From positions 1,292,001 to 1,356,000 of the forward strand of contig NZ_CP017080.1 of assembly GCF_001645685.2 (NCBI RefSeq): DNA of 64,000 bases, in the 5' to 3' direction. The notes under the pieces were generated by a model. That model searched no databases and was not told the DNA's origin. It saw nothing but the letters and a program-made list of their open reading frames with translations. Both the position numbers and the translations under genes were made by a program. The stretch is from Peribacillus muralis. GTDB lineage: Bacteria > Bacillota > Bacilli > Bacillales > DSM-1321. This document shows positions 8,483 through 15,607 of the stretch, in pieces. Positions within the stretch are counted from its first letter, which is position 1. The number at the start of each line of letters is the position of its first letter.

Positions 8483-9256
8483 ATGACTTTTTCACTAGAA
8501 GGAAAAACGTTTGTCATAATGGGTGTAGCGAATAAAAGAAGTATAGCTTGGGGAGTTGCCCGTTCCTTACATAAAGCAGGTGCAAAACTGATATTCACGT
8601 ATGGTAAAGATCGTACGGAAAAAAGCATAATTGAACTATCCTCCACGTTGGACGGCGAGCCTTCCATCATCTTGCAATGCGATGTAACTAAGGACGAGGC
8701 AATCGAGGAATGCTTTGCAACCATTAAGGAAAAGGTAGGCATCATCCACGGTGTTGCCCATTCCGTCGCTTTTGCGAACAAGGAAGAACTTGATGGAGAG
8801 TTCGTCAACACAAGCCGTGAAGGATTCTTGCTTGCCCACAATATCAGTTCTTTCTCTTTAACGGCTGTGGCCAAAGCAGCGAAGGAACTTATGCCTGAAG
8901 GTGGCAGCATCGTCACGATGACGTATCTTGGCGGAGAACGCGTCATGCCGAATTATAATGTGATGGGTGTGGCAAAGGCTTCGCTTGAAGCAAATGTCCG
9001 TTATCTGTCCAGCGACCTTGGCAAAGATAACATCCGGGTGAACGCCATTTCAGCAGGACCGATACGTACGTTATCGGCAAAAGGAGTCCGCGATTTCAAT
9101 AGTATCCTGAAGAAGATTGAGGAAGAGGCACCTCTTCGCCGCACAACGACTCCTGAAGAAGTGGGCGATACGGCTCTCTTTTTATTAAGTGATATGTCCC
9201 GCGGTATTACCGGAGAAAATATCCATGTCGATTCTGGATATCATATAATGGGGTAA
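8483..9256 (+). CDS. fabI: Enoyl-ACP reductase FabI
   Basis: 257 aa divergent SDR enzyme that reduces enoyl-ACP in the last step of each fatty-acid elongation cycle. Seen are the N-terminal GVANKRSIAWGVA dinucleotide-binding segment, MTYLGGERVMPNYNVMG with the FabI-type Tyr-x6-Lys pair, and INAISAGPIRTLSAKG followed by a substrate loop. AGGAGG precedes the ATG. FapR control is indicated by the upstream operator. A hairpin follows at 9277-9310. Confidence 0.95.
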   Translation: MTFSLEGKTFVIMGVANKRSIAWGVARSLHKAGAKLIFTYGKDRTEKSIIELSSTLDGEPSIILQCDVTKDEAIEECFATIKEKVGIIHGVAHSVAFANKEELDGEFVNTSREGFLLAHNISSFSLTAVAKAAKELMPEGGSIVTMTYLGGERVMPNYNVMGVAKASLEANVRYLSSDLGKDNIRVNAISAGPIRTLSAKGVRDFNSILKKIEEEAPLRRTTTPEEVGDTALFLLSDMSRGITGENIHVDSGYHIMG

Positions 9257-9276
9257 CAACCAAAATGATGGCTGAG

Positions 9277-9310
9277 GGTTCGGAATGCAAACATTCCGAA
9301 CCTTTTCCTT
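9277..9310 (+). terminator. Terminator of fabI
   Basis: Eleven-bp perfect arms GGTTCGGAATG (9277-9287) and CATTCCGAACC (9292-9302) with a 4-nt loop and a T-rich tail. Confidence 0.85.
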
Positions 9311-9433
9311 TTCCCTTGAATATTGCTCAAGAAGCTAAAAAGAGTTCTACTAAAAAGTAAGGAAGCTGGGCTGGGTAATCCAGCTTGCGAGTGTAGAGTA
9401 AGGAGGAGGCGCAAAAGGAGCAAAGGAGGAAAC

Positions 9434-9568
9434 ATGCCGCTGAAAGAGTCCCTGTCGCGGCAAGGAATGGTCATGATTCATATTTACCCCATTCATTCAT
9501 TGGCAATCAAGATGCAATGTTCGTTTTCATGCAGAGTAAAAACGAAAGGAAGGTGCGAGCATAGGTGA
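9434..9568 (+). CDS. Possible small ORF, doubtful
   Basis: A 44-codon frame starts at an ATG four bases after a strong AAAGGAGG. The peptide is basic near its C-terminus and resembles nothing I know. The spacing is tight and the surrounding 9311-9635 stretch otherwise looks non-coding, with several AAGGAGG-like runs. In B. subtilis spore coat genes follow fabI here, so this may be leftover sequence. Confidence 0.2.
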   Translation: MPLKESLSRQGMVMIHIYPIHSLAIKMQCSFSCRVKTKGRCEHR

Positions 9569-9638
9569 AGACACAGCCGCAAGAGAGACGAGGGAGGGGC
9601 TGCCATTTCCGCCATATGTGAGCAGGATGCTCCACTAT

Positions 9639-9667
9639 AAAAAAGCAGGAAGATGCATTCTCCCTGC
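9639..9667 (-). terminator. Terminator of the siderophore-binding lipoprotein gene
   Basis: Nine-bp arms (9645-9653 and 9659-9667) with one wobble and an A run on the plus strand, giving a T tail for minus-strand transcripts. It lies 13 nt past the stop of the gene ending at 9680. Confidence 0.75.
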
Positions 9668-9679
9668 GCAACGTTTTAT

Positions 9680-10591
9680 TTAATCCAAGAAATGTGATTT
9701 GAAAAATTCCAATTGATAATCCAATGTTAAAGGGTCATTAAATATAAACTCGTTACCATTTGCCTCAAATACATGAGCATTTTTCACAGCCGGCATCTGT
9801 TTATAAACCTCGGTGTTTTGAAAAGAGTTATCTTGATCTCGATATTTGCTAATGACTAAATAGTCACCAACATATTGAGGCAATACTTCCAACGAAATGG
9901 AATAATAGCCTTCCTTATGAACCATCTCCTTTACTTTGTCGGGCATTTTTAATCCCATTTCTTGATAGAGGACTTCGGTGCCCCTGCCCCAATTATCTCC
10001 AAACACAGCTAGCTGCTTATCATAGCTTTCCACTACTGTAACGGTGGCATCTTCGCCGATCTTTTCTTTAATTTGCTTTCCGGCTGCCGCTGAGCGTGAT
10101 TTATAATCATCAATCCAAGCTTGTGCCTTTTTTTCCTTGTTCAGCAGCTTCCCGATTTCCAAATGCTGTGTTAAATAGTCCACTTTACCGTATGTATAAG
10201 TTACAGTAGGGGCAATTTCTTTCAACTTATCCAAATTCTTTGTAGTGCTTGCGCCGATGATCAAATCCGGATCCAATTCGATTATTTTTTCTAATTCATC
10301 TTCCGAAACCGATTGTACATCCTTTAATTTTTTTTCGAATCGTGGGTTCTTTTTAGACCATGGTTCAACACCGACCAAATTCACTCCAAGTGACAAGACA
10401 TCTCCCGCATAAGAAGCTAAAACGATGACCCGTTTTGGGTTTGCAGGAACCTCAACCGCACCATTTTCCGACTGATAGGTAATCGTATCTTTTTTATTTT
10501 TTTCGCTCGTTGTTTTTTCAGTGGCTGCATTGCCGCATGCGCTAACTAAAAGCATAAAAATGAAAACGATTGGTAAAAGTAGTTTTTTCAA
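9680..10591 (-). CDS. Iron-siderophore ABC transporter substrate-binding lipoprotein
   Basis: 303 aa. A basic N-terminus, a hydrophobic stretch and the lipobox LVSAC predict an exported membrane-anchored lipoprotein. The rest is a FhuD/FeuA-type class III binding fold: PKRVIVLASYAGDVLSLGV, DPDLIIGAST, and VFGDNWGRGTEVLYQEMG. It would capture a ferric siderophore outside the cell. Start is TTG 10589-10591 with AAGGGG nine bases before; a longer frame exists but places the signal peptide internally. No permease or ATPase gene is adjacent, so it must share a transporter encoded elsewhere, as orphan binders such as YhfQ do. A Fur-like box lies upstream. Confidence 0.88.
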   Translation of the reverse strand: MKKLLLPIVFIFMLLVSACGNAATEKTTSEKNKKDTITYQSENGAVEVPANPKRVIVLASYAGDVLSLGVNLVGVEPWSKKNPRFEKKLKDVQSVSEDELEKIIELDPDLIIGASTTKNLDKLKEIAPTVTYTYGKVDYLTQHLEIGKLLNKEKKAQAWIDDYKSRSAAAGKQIKEKIGEDATVTVVESYDKQLAVFGDNWGRGTEVLYQEMGLKMPDKVKEMVHKEGYYSISLEVLPQYVGDYLVISKYRDQDNSFQNTEVYKQMPAVKNAHVFEANGNEFIFNDPLTLDYQLEFFKSHFLD

Positions 10592-10692
10592 GATTAAGTT
10601 CCCCTTATAATAAAAAGATTTTTTTTCATTTTGATTCAACATGGTAAAAAGGACATTGCCTAAGGTGGATTTTTCCTTTCTATAAATATAGT

Positions 10693-10707
10693 TGAGAATG
10701 ATAATCA
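10693..10707 (-). promoter_or_regulatory. Fur box upstream of siderophore-binding protein
   Basis: TGAGAATGATAATCA fits the 7-1-7 Fur palindrome (TGATAAT-n-ATTATCA) at most positions. It lies about 100 bp before the lipoprotein start, so iron-repressed expression is likely. Confidence 0.7.
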
Positions 10708-10946
10708 ACAACAATTAAATATTAGACTTATTTTTCAATTAAGTCAATGTTGAAAAAAATTATTTTTCTCCGATATCCGAAGCTTGGTTGACATCCATTT
10801 TTTTCTCGCGGGGGACATCTTCGGCATAAAAAAACCTTAATTTCATATAAATGATACATAGAGCAGATATTCCATTGTGTAGTTACAATCAGCTTAAACC
10901 TGTTTCAGCCTTAACCGGGCCAATGAAAAAGGAGGGGGGACATCAT

Positions 10947-11258
10947 ATGGACGTAAAAAAAGTAAATCTGCCTTGTGCTGTTGGGAAACGAACCGTCTAT
11001 GACATGAAGGGCCATGTGCCATTTCCTGATAAAAGTATCAGTCGGTCTTATAGTGCCGAGGAATTGGTGGAGCTATTGTCCCGACTCCCAGCCTTTGCAC
11101 CTAAGCCAGTATGCAAATTCACCATCAATGGACGTACATTATTTGGGAAATTGGAACATAAAAAAGAATCGAATTTGTATATAAGGCATAAATTTGGGAA
11201 AAAGGTTGTTCAATACGATATGAAGCAGCTGCAGGCTGTCGATATCTTGAAATATTAA
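10947..11258 (+). CDS. Small CotO-like spore coat protein
   Basis: 103 aa. The C-terminal half (about 50-103) has PKPVCKFTINGRTLFGKL followed by a lysine-rich stretch and VVQYDMKQLQAVDILKY. This matches the layout of the C-terminal end of the next gene (PLCEAVINGESLRF, then a basic stretch and VALPDIINAKII), so I infer a shared CotO-type terminal domain. The start is ATG 10947, seven bases after GGAGGGGGG; the upstream part of the frame has no ribosome site. It lies 12 nt before cotO, probably in one sporulation unit. Function is inferred only from context and this similarity. Confidence 0.7.
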   Translation: MDVKKVNLPCAVGKRTVYDMKGHVPFPDKSISRSYSAEELVELLSRLPAFAPKPVCKFTINGRTLFGKLEHKKESNLYIRHKFGKKVVQYDMKQLQAVDILKY

Positions 11259-11270
11259 GGAGGAAGTTGC

Positions 11271-11858
11271 ATGCCAGAGAGTAATGGTGATAAAGAATCC
11301 AAACCAATTTTATATGTAAATTCATCAAAGATTTCCGAGCAGCGAGGAAATATGCAAACGGATTTTAGAACGAAAAAAAATACAGCTCCTGATACCGTCG
11401 AACCTGCGCATAATGAAGAAGAGCACCATAAGGAGGAAGAGAAAAAGGAAGAAAAAATAGAAGAAGTTAAACGTGAATTCGGTGTATTTGATGTCATGAA
11501 GGAAATTGAAACGGAAATGACGGCCATCAGGAAAATAACCGATCAATATGTTCCCGAGCAAACCCCATCGAAACAGGCGGAACCTCCAGAACAAGCTGAA
11601 AAGGAAACGGTGAAGCCACCGAAGAAAAAACGGAAAAAAATCGAAAAAAAAGAATCTACTCGTGAGATCATAACCCGATTATCCAATCAACAAGGTTTTC
11701 CAAAGCCGTTATGTGAGGCGGTCATTAACGGAGAATCGCTTCGGTTCCACGTATTGGGGATGAAGGGGGAATCAGTGAAGATCAAAAGGGGAAACCGCAT
11801 ACACTTTGTTGCTCTTCCCGATATCATCAATGCCAAAATCATCGAAGAATCCAAGTGA
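11271..11858 (+). CDS. cotO: Spore coat protein CotO (YjbX)
   Basis: 195 aa. The middle is highly charged and low in complexity (Glu/Lys runs at about 45-70, Pro/Lys/Glu at about 95-125), followed by a compact C-terminal domain with GFPKPLCEAVINGESLRF and basic strands. This resembles CotO, which in B. subtilis lies just after fabI and is needed for late outer-coat assembly on the forespore. AAGGAGG precedes the ATG. Operon partners are the CotO-like gene upstream and yjcA downstream (15-nt gap). The assignment rests on architecture and synteny; the charged region is not diagnostic. Confidence 0.75.
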   Translation: MPESNGDKESKPILYVNSSKISEQRGNMQTDFRTKKNTAPDTVEPAHNEEEHHKEEEKKEEKIEEVKREFGVFDVMKEIETEMTAIRKITDQYVPEQTPSKQAEPPEQAEKETVKPPKKKRKKIEKKESTREIITRLSNQQGFPKPLCEAVINGESLRFHVLGMKGESVKIKRGNRIHFVALPDIINAKIIEESK

Positions 11859-11873
11859 AGGGAGCAATAGTGA

Positions 11874-12239
11874 ATGTTTCTCCCACAAAATGAGTTGACC
11901 TTGTTTATAATATTAGGGTTGGCCTCCTTCAGGCTGACCCGATTGATTGTGTTCGATAAGATCACGGAGCCGCTGCGCCGCCCTTTTTTTAAAGAGATAG
12001 AGGAAAAGAATGAAGAAGGCGAAGTGGAAATATATTTAATGCCGAAAGAAAAGGGATTACTTGGTTGGGGCGGGCAATTGCTTAGCTGCTTTTGGTGCGT
12101 GGGTGTCTGGGTGAGCATTTTTTTGGTTTTCCTGCACGTGCAACAATGGTTTGTGGGGGACGCAGTGGTGCTGATTCTTGCCGTAGCAGCTGTGGGAGCG
12201 ATTATTGAGGTCATAATCAGTAAAATTATGGACAATTGA
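11874..12239 (+). CDS. yjcA: YjcA-like DUF1360 membrane protein (sporulation)
   Basis: 121 aa. N-terminal hydrophobic helix with ASFRLTRLIVFDKITEPLR, a charged middle, then LLSCFWCVGVWVSIFLVFL, in which the FWCVGVW motif is typical of DUF1360/YjcA. A final hydrophobic helix follows. It is probably a small integral membrane protein made during sporulation; its molecular role is unknown. GGGAG lies eight bases before ATG 11874. It follows cotO as in B. subtilis. Confidence 0.85.
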   Translation: MFLPQNELTLFIILGLASFRLTRLIVFDKITEPLRRPFFKEIEEKNEEGEVEIYLMPKEKGLLGWGGQLLSCFWCVGVWVSIFLVFLHVQQWFVGDAVVLILAVAAVGAIIEVIISKIMDN

Positions 12240-12302
12240 TTGGAAACAACTTGTCTCTTAAATCATATAGTAAGTTATAGATAGTAAAGGAGGCGTCATG
12301 CA

Positions 12303-12419
12303 TTGAACAAGAAACAGAATCCATGGACTTATGCCAAGCCGATGAAAAAGGATCAGCCGATCAAAATCAAGAAAGACTGTGGCTGTAATAATAATAATAA
12401 AAATAAAGGCTATTATTGA
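12303..12419 (+). CDS. 38-aa Lys/Asn-rich peptide, unknown
   Basis: A TTG start nine bases after AAAGGAGG opens a 38-codon frame reading NKKQNPWTYAKPMKKDQP, then IKIKKDCGCNNNNKNKGYY. It has a CGC motif and a basic, Asn-rich tail. A short ATG two codons earlier in another frame ends at once. It is flanked by sporulation genes and followed by a good terminator, so it is probably a real small sporulation peptide, but I recognise no family with confidence. Confidence 0.6.
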   Translation: MNKKQNPWTYAKPMKKDQPIKIKKDCGCNNNNKNKGYY

Positions 12420-12423
12420 GTAG

Positions 12424-12457
12424 AAAACCTTTCCGTTTTAGGGAAGGTTTTTTTATT
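12424..12457 (+). terminator. Terminator after the 38-aa peptide gene
   Basis: Arms AAAACCTTTCC (12424-12434) and GGGAAGGTTTT (12441-12451) with one wobble and a run of T. It closes the cotO-yjcA-peptide unit before the spoVA unit. Confidence 0.85.
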
Positions 12458-12533
12458 TCCTAATCCTACCATTCATAAAAAAGCAGTTAAACAAGAAAAT
12501 ACTAATAGAACGATTAATTAGGATGTGATTCTT

Positions 12534-13031
12534 TTGTTCAGAAAAAAAAATTATGTGTATCGCAGCTGGATGGTATTATTGGCTGTTTTATGTTTACTGA
12601 CAGCCTGTAGCAGCCAAGGAGACGGGAAAACGGAGAATATGGCTCTGATTAAGCGTACGAATCCCAAACCGATGGATATTATTAATGGGATGGATGAAGA
12701 AGATGAAAAAGGCCTGATCACAAAGGTCAAGGAAACTGTTGCGAATGAAGATACGATTTATGACGTGATCGTGGTGAAAAATGAAAAAAAGATTATTGTC
12801 GCTTACAAAGTTAAGCATTTACAACGTTTCCATATGAAGAAGATAGAAAAGAACGTGACGCAAAATCTTGAAGAAAGGTTCCCTAAATATGACTTCATCG
12901 TTTCCAGTGATTATAAAATCTTTTTGGAAGCTTTAAGGTTGAATGAGTTCCTCAAGAAAGAAGACGTTCCTGAGAAAAAGGCAAGGAAGAAGTTCAAGGA
13001 AATTGAAGAACTTCAAAAAGAATTGATTTAG
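12534..13031 (+). CDS. YhcN/YlaJ-type sporulation lipoprotein
   Basis: About 165 aa. A basic N-terminus (FRKKNYVYRSW), hydrophobic core and lipobox LLTACSS predict an exported lipoprotein. The rest is charged: YDVIVVKNEKKIIVAYKVKH and a Lys/Glu-rich C-terminus resemble the YhcN/YlaJ sporulation lipoprotein group. I choose TTG 12534 because AGGATG ends eight bases before it; the GTG at 12525 overlaps that site. It lies 18 nt before spoVAC, and such lipoproteins often accompany extra spoVA operons, so it probably acts with the SpoVA channel in the forespore inner membrane. Confidence 0.75.
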   Translation: MFRKKNYVYRSWMVLLAVLCLLTACSSQGDGKTENMALIKRTNPKPMDIINGMDEEDEKGLITKVKETVANEDTIYDVIVVKNEKKIIVAYKVKHLQRFHMKKIEKNVTQNLEERFPKYDFIVSSDYKIFLEALRLNEFLKKEDVPEKKARKKFKEIEELQKELI

Positions 13032-13049
13032 AAAGCGAGGTTCAAAGCT

Positions 13050-13520
13050 ATGAGCAACAAGGAAAAAACGACTCCCCAGCAGGACGCGTATAAGCAGCTA
13101 CAAGGAAAGCATGAAATTAAAAGACCGATAGTGAAGAATTGTTTAAAGGCATTTTTGGTAGGCGGGATTTTCTGCATAGTGGGACAAGCGATTTCTTACT
13201 TTTACATTTACTTTTTCAACTTTACGGAGCAGACAGCCGGAAGTCCAACCACCGCGACCATGGTTTTTCTTGCCCTGTTGATGACAGGCTTCGGCTTCTA
13301 CGATCGCATTGGCCAGTTCGCCGGGGCAGGGAGTGCCGTTCCGGTTACCGGATTTGGTAATGCAGTCATCTCAGCAGCTATCGAACACAGGACTGAAGGG
13401 TTTGTACTGGGTGTCGGGTCTAATATGTTCAAATTGGCAGGTTCAGTCATATTATTTGGTGTATTTTCAGCCTTTGTCGTGGCATTGATTAAAACGATTT
13501 ATTTAACGATTGGGGGCTAA
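13050..13520 (+). CDS. spoVAC: SpoVAC, dipicolinic acid channel component
   Basis: 156 aa integral membrane protein. Several hydrophobic helices contain GGIFCIVGQAISYFYIYFF, FYDRIGQFAGAGSAVPVTGF and GFVLGVGSNMFKLAGSVI, all typical of SpoVAC. SpoVA proteins move Ca-dipicolinate into the spore core during sporulation and out during germination. It heads the AC-AD-AE triplet, with spoVAD starting three nt after its stop. The triplet without A, B, Ea and F resembles the second (spoVA2-type) operons of bacilli. Confidence 0.93.
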   Translation: MSNKEKTTPQQDAYKQLQGKHEIKRPIVKNCLKAFLVGGIFCIVGQAISYFYIYFFNFTEQTAGSPTTATMVFLALLMTGFGFYDRIGQFAGAGSAVPVTGFGNAVISAAIEHRTEGFVLGVGSNMFKLAGSVILFGVFSAFVVALIKTIYLTIGG

Positions 13521-13523
13521 GCA

Positions 13524-14549
13524 GTGTTAAAAGGAAAACAAACATGGATGTTCGCCAATAAACCAGTCATTTTGGAAACAGGAGTAACAGGCGGTCCATT
13601 CGAAGCAAATGGGGAAATCGCGGGTGATTTCGATATTCTATATGAAGATTTGTGGATGGAGCAGGAATCGTATGAGAAGGCCCATCGCCATTTGCTGGAG
13701 AAAGCGGTGGAGCTTGCATTGGAAAAGGGAGATATTGAAAAGGAGCAGGTGCAGTTTTTCTTGGCGGGTGATTTAATCAATCAGATTAGCCCAACGAGTT
13801 TTGCAGCAAGAACGAATGGCATTCCCTACTTCGGTTTGTTTGGGGCATGCTCCACTTCAATGGAAGGACTTGCACTGGCAGCCTTCATCACCAATTATGG
13901 CGGGGCGAATTACGTGCTGACAGGCGCCTCGAGCCATAATGCAGCTGTTGAAAAGCAATTTCGCTATCCTACTGAATATGGTGGCCAAAAACCTCCCACA
14001 GCTCAGTGGACGATAACGGGTGCAGGGGTGGCGCTGGTTGCTCCGAACGGAAGCAGGGAAGGTGAATACCCCCATGTTGTTTCGGCCACGATAGGCAAGG
14101 TGATCGACATGGGCCTGAAGGATCCGTTCAATATGGGGGGAGCGATGGCACCGGCAGCCGTCGATACGATCCTTGCGCATTTCAATGACACAGGCTTGGG
14201 TCCGGATGATTATGATTTGATCATAACGGGTGATCTAGGGCAAATAGGCAGGGAAACCGCCATGGAGTTATTGAAGCAAAAAGGTTGCGAAATCAATCGG
14301 GAAAAGTTCAACGATTGCGGCTTGATGATATTTAAAAAGGATCAGCCCGTTTTAGCGGGCGGGAGCGGCGCGGGATGTTCAGCTGTGGTTTTATATGGCC
14401 ATATCCTCAATCAAATGATTTCAGATAAATATCAAAAAATCCTGTTAGTTGCAACTGGAGCATTATTATCCCCATTATCGGTCCAGCAAAAGGAGACGAT
14501 TCCGTGCATTGCTCATGCGGTGGCCATCGAGTATGGGATGAATTCATGA
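13524..14549 (+). CDS. spoVAD: SpoVAD, dipicolinic acid-binding protein
   Basis: 341 aa, the usual length. It has a thiolase-like fold with [20 protein letters not shown] (the thiolase-type cysteine region), AEKQF-like segments and a late [15 protein letters not shown]. It is a soluble or peripheral inner-membrane protein that binds dipicolinate. It starts at GTG 13524 with GGGGG before it, and probably couples translationally to spoVAC. Confidence 0.95.
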   Translation: MLKGKQTWMFANKPVILETGVTGGPFEANGEIAGDFDILYEDLWMEQESYEKAHRHLLEKAVELALEKGDIEKEQVQFFLAGDLINQISPTSFAARTNGIPYFGLFGACSTSMEGLALAAFITNYGGANYVLTGASSHNAAVEKQFRYPTEYGGQKPPTAQWTITGAGVALVAPNGSREGEYPHVVSATIGKVIDMGLKDPFNMGGAMAPAAVDTILAHFNDTGLGPDDYDLIITGDLGQIGRETAMELLKQKGCEINREKFNDCGLMIFKKDQPVLAGGSGAGCSAVVLYGHILNQMISDKYQKILLVATGALLSPLSVQQKETIPCIAHAVAIEYGMNS

Positions 14550-14565
14550 AAAAGGAGAGATTTGG

Positions 14566-14922
14566 ATGTTAGCAATGTTTTTTTGGGCCTTTGTCATCGG
14601 TGGCCTGATTTGTGTAGTCGGGCAGCTTCTTTTCGATGTTGCTAAGCTGACACCAGCACATACGTTAAGTTTGTTCGTTGTGATAGGCGCTGTTCTTGGC
14701 GGGTTTGATTTATATGAACCGCTTGTTGACTTTGCCGGTGCGGGAGCGACGATACCGATCGTTTCATTTGGGAACTCCCTAGTGAACGGTGCCATGATGG
14801 AATCCGAAAAACATGGTATCGTAGGCGTGCTGACAGGGATGTTTGAAATTACGAGCTCCGGTATCTCGGCAGCGATCATCTTTGGGTTTATCGGGGCTTT
14901 GGTTTTCAGGCCAAAAGGATAG
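14566..14922 (+). CDS. spoVAE: SpoVAE (SpoVAEb type)
   Basis: 118 aa membrane protein with three to four helices. [22 protein letters not shown] mirrors the FAGAGSAVPVTGFGNAV segment of SpoVAC, showing that the two channel proteins are related. AAAGGAGAG precedes the ATG. It ends the spoVA unit. Confidence 0.92.
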   Translation: MLAMFFWAFVIGGLICVVGQLLFDVAKLTPAHTLSLFVVIGAVLGGFDLYEPLVDFAGAGATIPIVSFGNSLVNGAMMESEKHGIVGVLTGMFEITSSGISAAIIFGFIGALVFRPKG

Positions 14923-14962
14923 ATCATCGGAAATAGGCAGCCTGGACTAGGACATGGCCTAT

Positions 14963-14990
14963 ACATATTTGTCCAGACCTACATATGTTA
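14963..14990 (+). promoter_or_regulatory. SigK-type promoter for the YjcZ-like gene
   Basis: AC at 14963-14964, 17 nt, then CATATGTTA at 14982-14990, matching the SigK pattern AC-n17-CATANNNTA. The start codon follows at 15026. SigE recognises a similar -10, so the sigma factor is not certain. Confidence 0.55.
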
Positions 14991-15025
14991 TCAGTAAGCT
15001 TTTAGCGAAAGCGAGGTGATATAGT

Positions 15026-15178
15026 ATGTTTGGTTTCGGAGGCTACGGTTGCTGCGGCAACAGCGGTTATGGATATGGCGGCGGTTATGGCGGAGGCTAC
15101 GGTGGTGGCGGTTCTACATTCGCGATAATTGTTGTGTTGTTTATCCTATTGATCATTGTAGGGGCTTCTTTCTGCTAA
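15026..15178 (+). CDS. YjcZ-family sporulation peptide (Gly-rich, one TM)
   Basis: 50 aa. The N-terminal half is almost all Gly and Tyr with a CCG near the start, and the C-terminal half is a single hydrophobic helix, [17 protein letters not shown]. This is the YjcZ layout, a family of tiny spore proteins found in many copies in bacilli. GCGAGGTG lies seven bases before the ATG. Its position between spoVA/yjcA and spoVIF matches yjcZ in B. subtilis. Function unknown. Confidence 0.85.
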   Translation: MFGFGGYGCCGNSGYGYGGGYGGGYGGGGSTFAIIVVLFILLIIVGASFC

Positions 15179-15181
15179 AGT

Positions 15182-15220
15182 AAATGGAATAGGCAGAAGA
15201 AGCCTATTCCATTTATTTTT
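15182..15220 (+). terminator. Terminator after the YjcZ-like gene
   Basis: Thirteen-bp perfect arms (15182-15194 and 15202-15214), 7-nt loop, then a T-rich tail. Confidence 0.85.
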
Positions 15221-15235
15221 ATTTAAGGGCCAAGC

Positions 15236-15263
15236 ACCATTTTTCTGTTAAAGCCATAGGATA
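15236..15263 (+). promoter_or_regulatory. SigK-type promoter for spoVIF
   Basis: AC at 15236-15237, exactly 17 nt, then CATAGGATA at 15255-15263, followed 26 nt later by the spoVIF start. This agrees with mother-cell SigK control reported for B. subtilis spoVIF. Confidence 0.6.
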
Positions 15264-15289
15264 GGTACAGAAAAGGGAGGGGCTTAGGT

Positions 15290-15544
15290 ATGGATAATAA
15301 CTTTTTTAAAAACATAGAAGGTAAAACGGGCGTGAATATGAAAGACGTATTAGAATTGGCAAACTCTCTACAAGGGGCCAATTTCAAAGATGAAACAACC
15401 GTCAGAAACGTCATTAAACGCGTTTCAAAAATAGCGAATAAACCGGTCAATAAGGAAACGGAAGATAAAATCGTCCATTCCATCGTAGCGGAAGGCAATA
15501 AACTAGACTTTGGAACGATTTCCAATATGATAAATAAAAAATAA
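15290..15544 (+). CDS. spoVIF: SpoVIF (YjcC), stage VI sporulation protein F
   Basis: 84 aa, close to the family length. It matches SpoVIF in the FFKNIEGKTGVNMKDVLELA start, the VRNVIKRVSKIANKPVNK middle and the LDFGTISNMINKK end. In B. subtilis it promotes assembly and stability of outer-coat proteins under GerE control. AGGGAGG precedes the ATG. It is monocistronic here: a SigK-like promoter lies before it and a terminator at 15554-15578 after it. Confidence 0.92.
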   Translation: MDNNFFKNIEGKTGVNMKDVLELANSLQGANFKDETTVRNVIKRVSKIANKPVNKETEDKIVHSIVAEGNKLDFGTISNMINKK

Positions 15545-15553
15545 TGAACCAAG

Positions 15554-15578
15554 GGCCTGCTTCAGCTGCAGGCCTTTT
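15554..15578. terminator. Terminator between spoVIF and yjcD
   Basis: Seven-bp arms GGCCTGC (15554-15560) and GCAGGCC (15568-15574), then TTTT. It separates convergent genes. Confidence 0.75.
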
Positions 15579-15607
15579 ACATTTGATTCCATCCGATCGC
15601 GGTTAGT

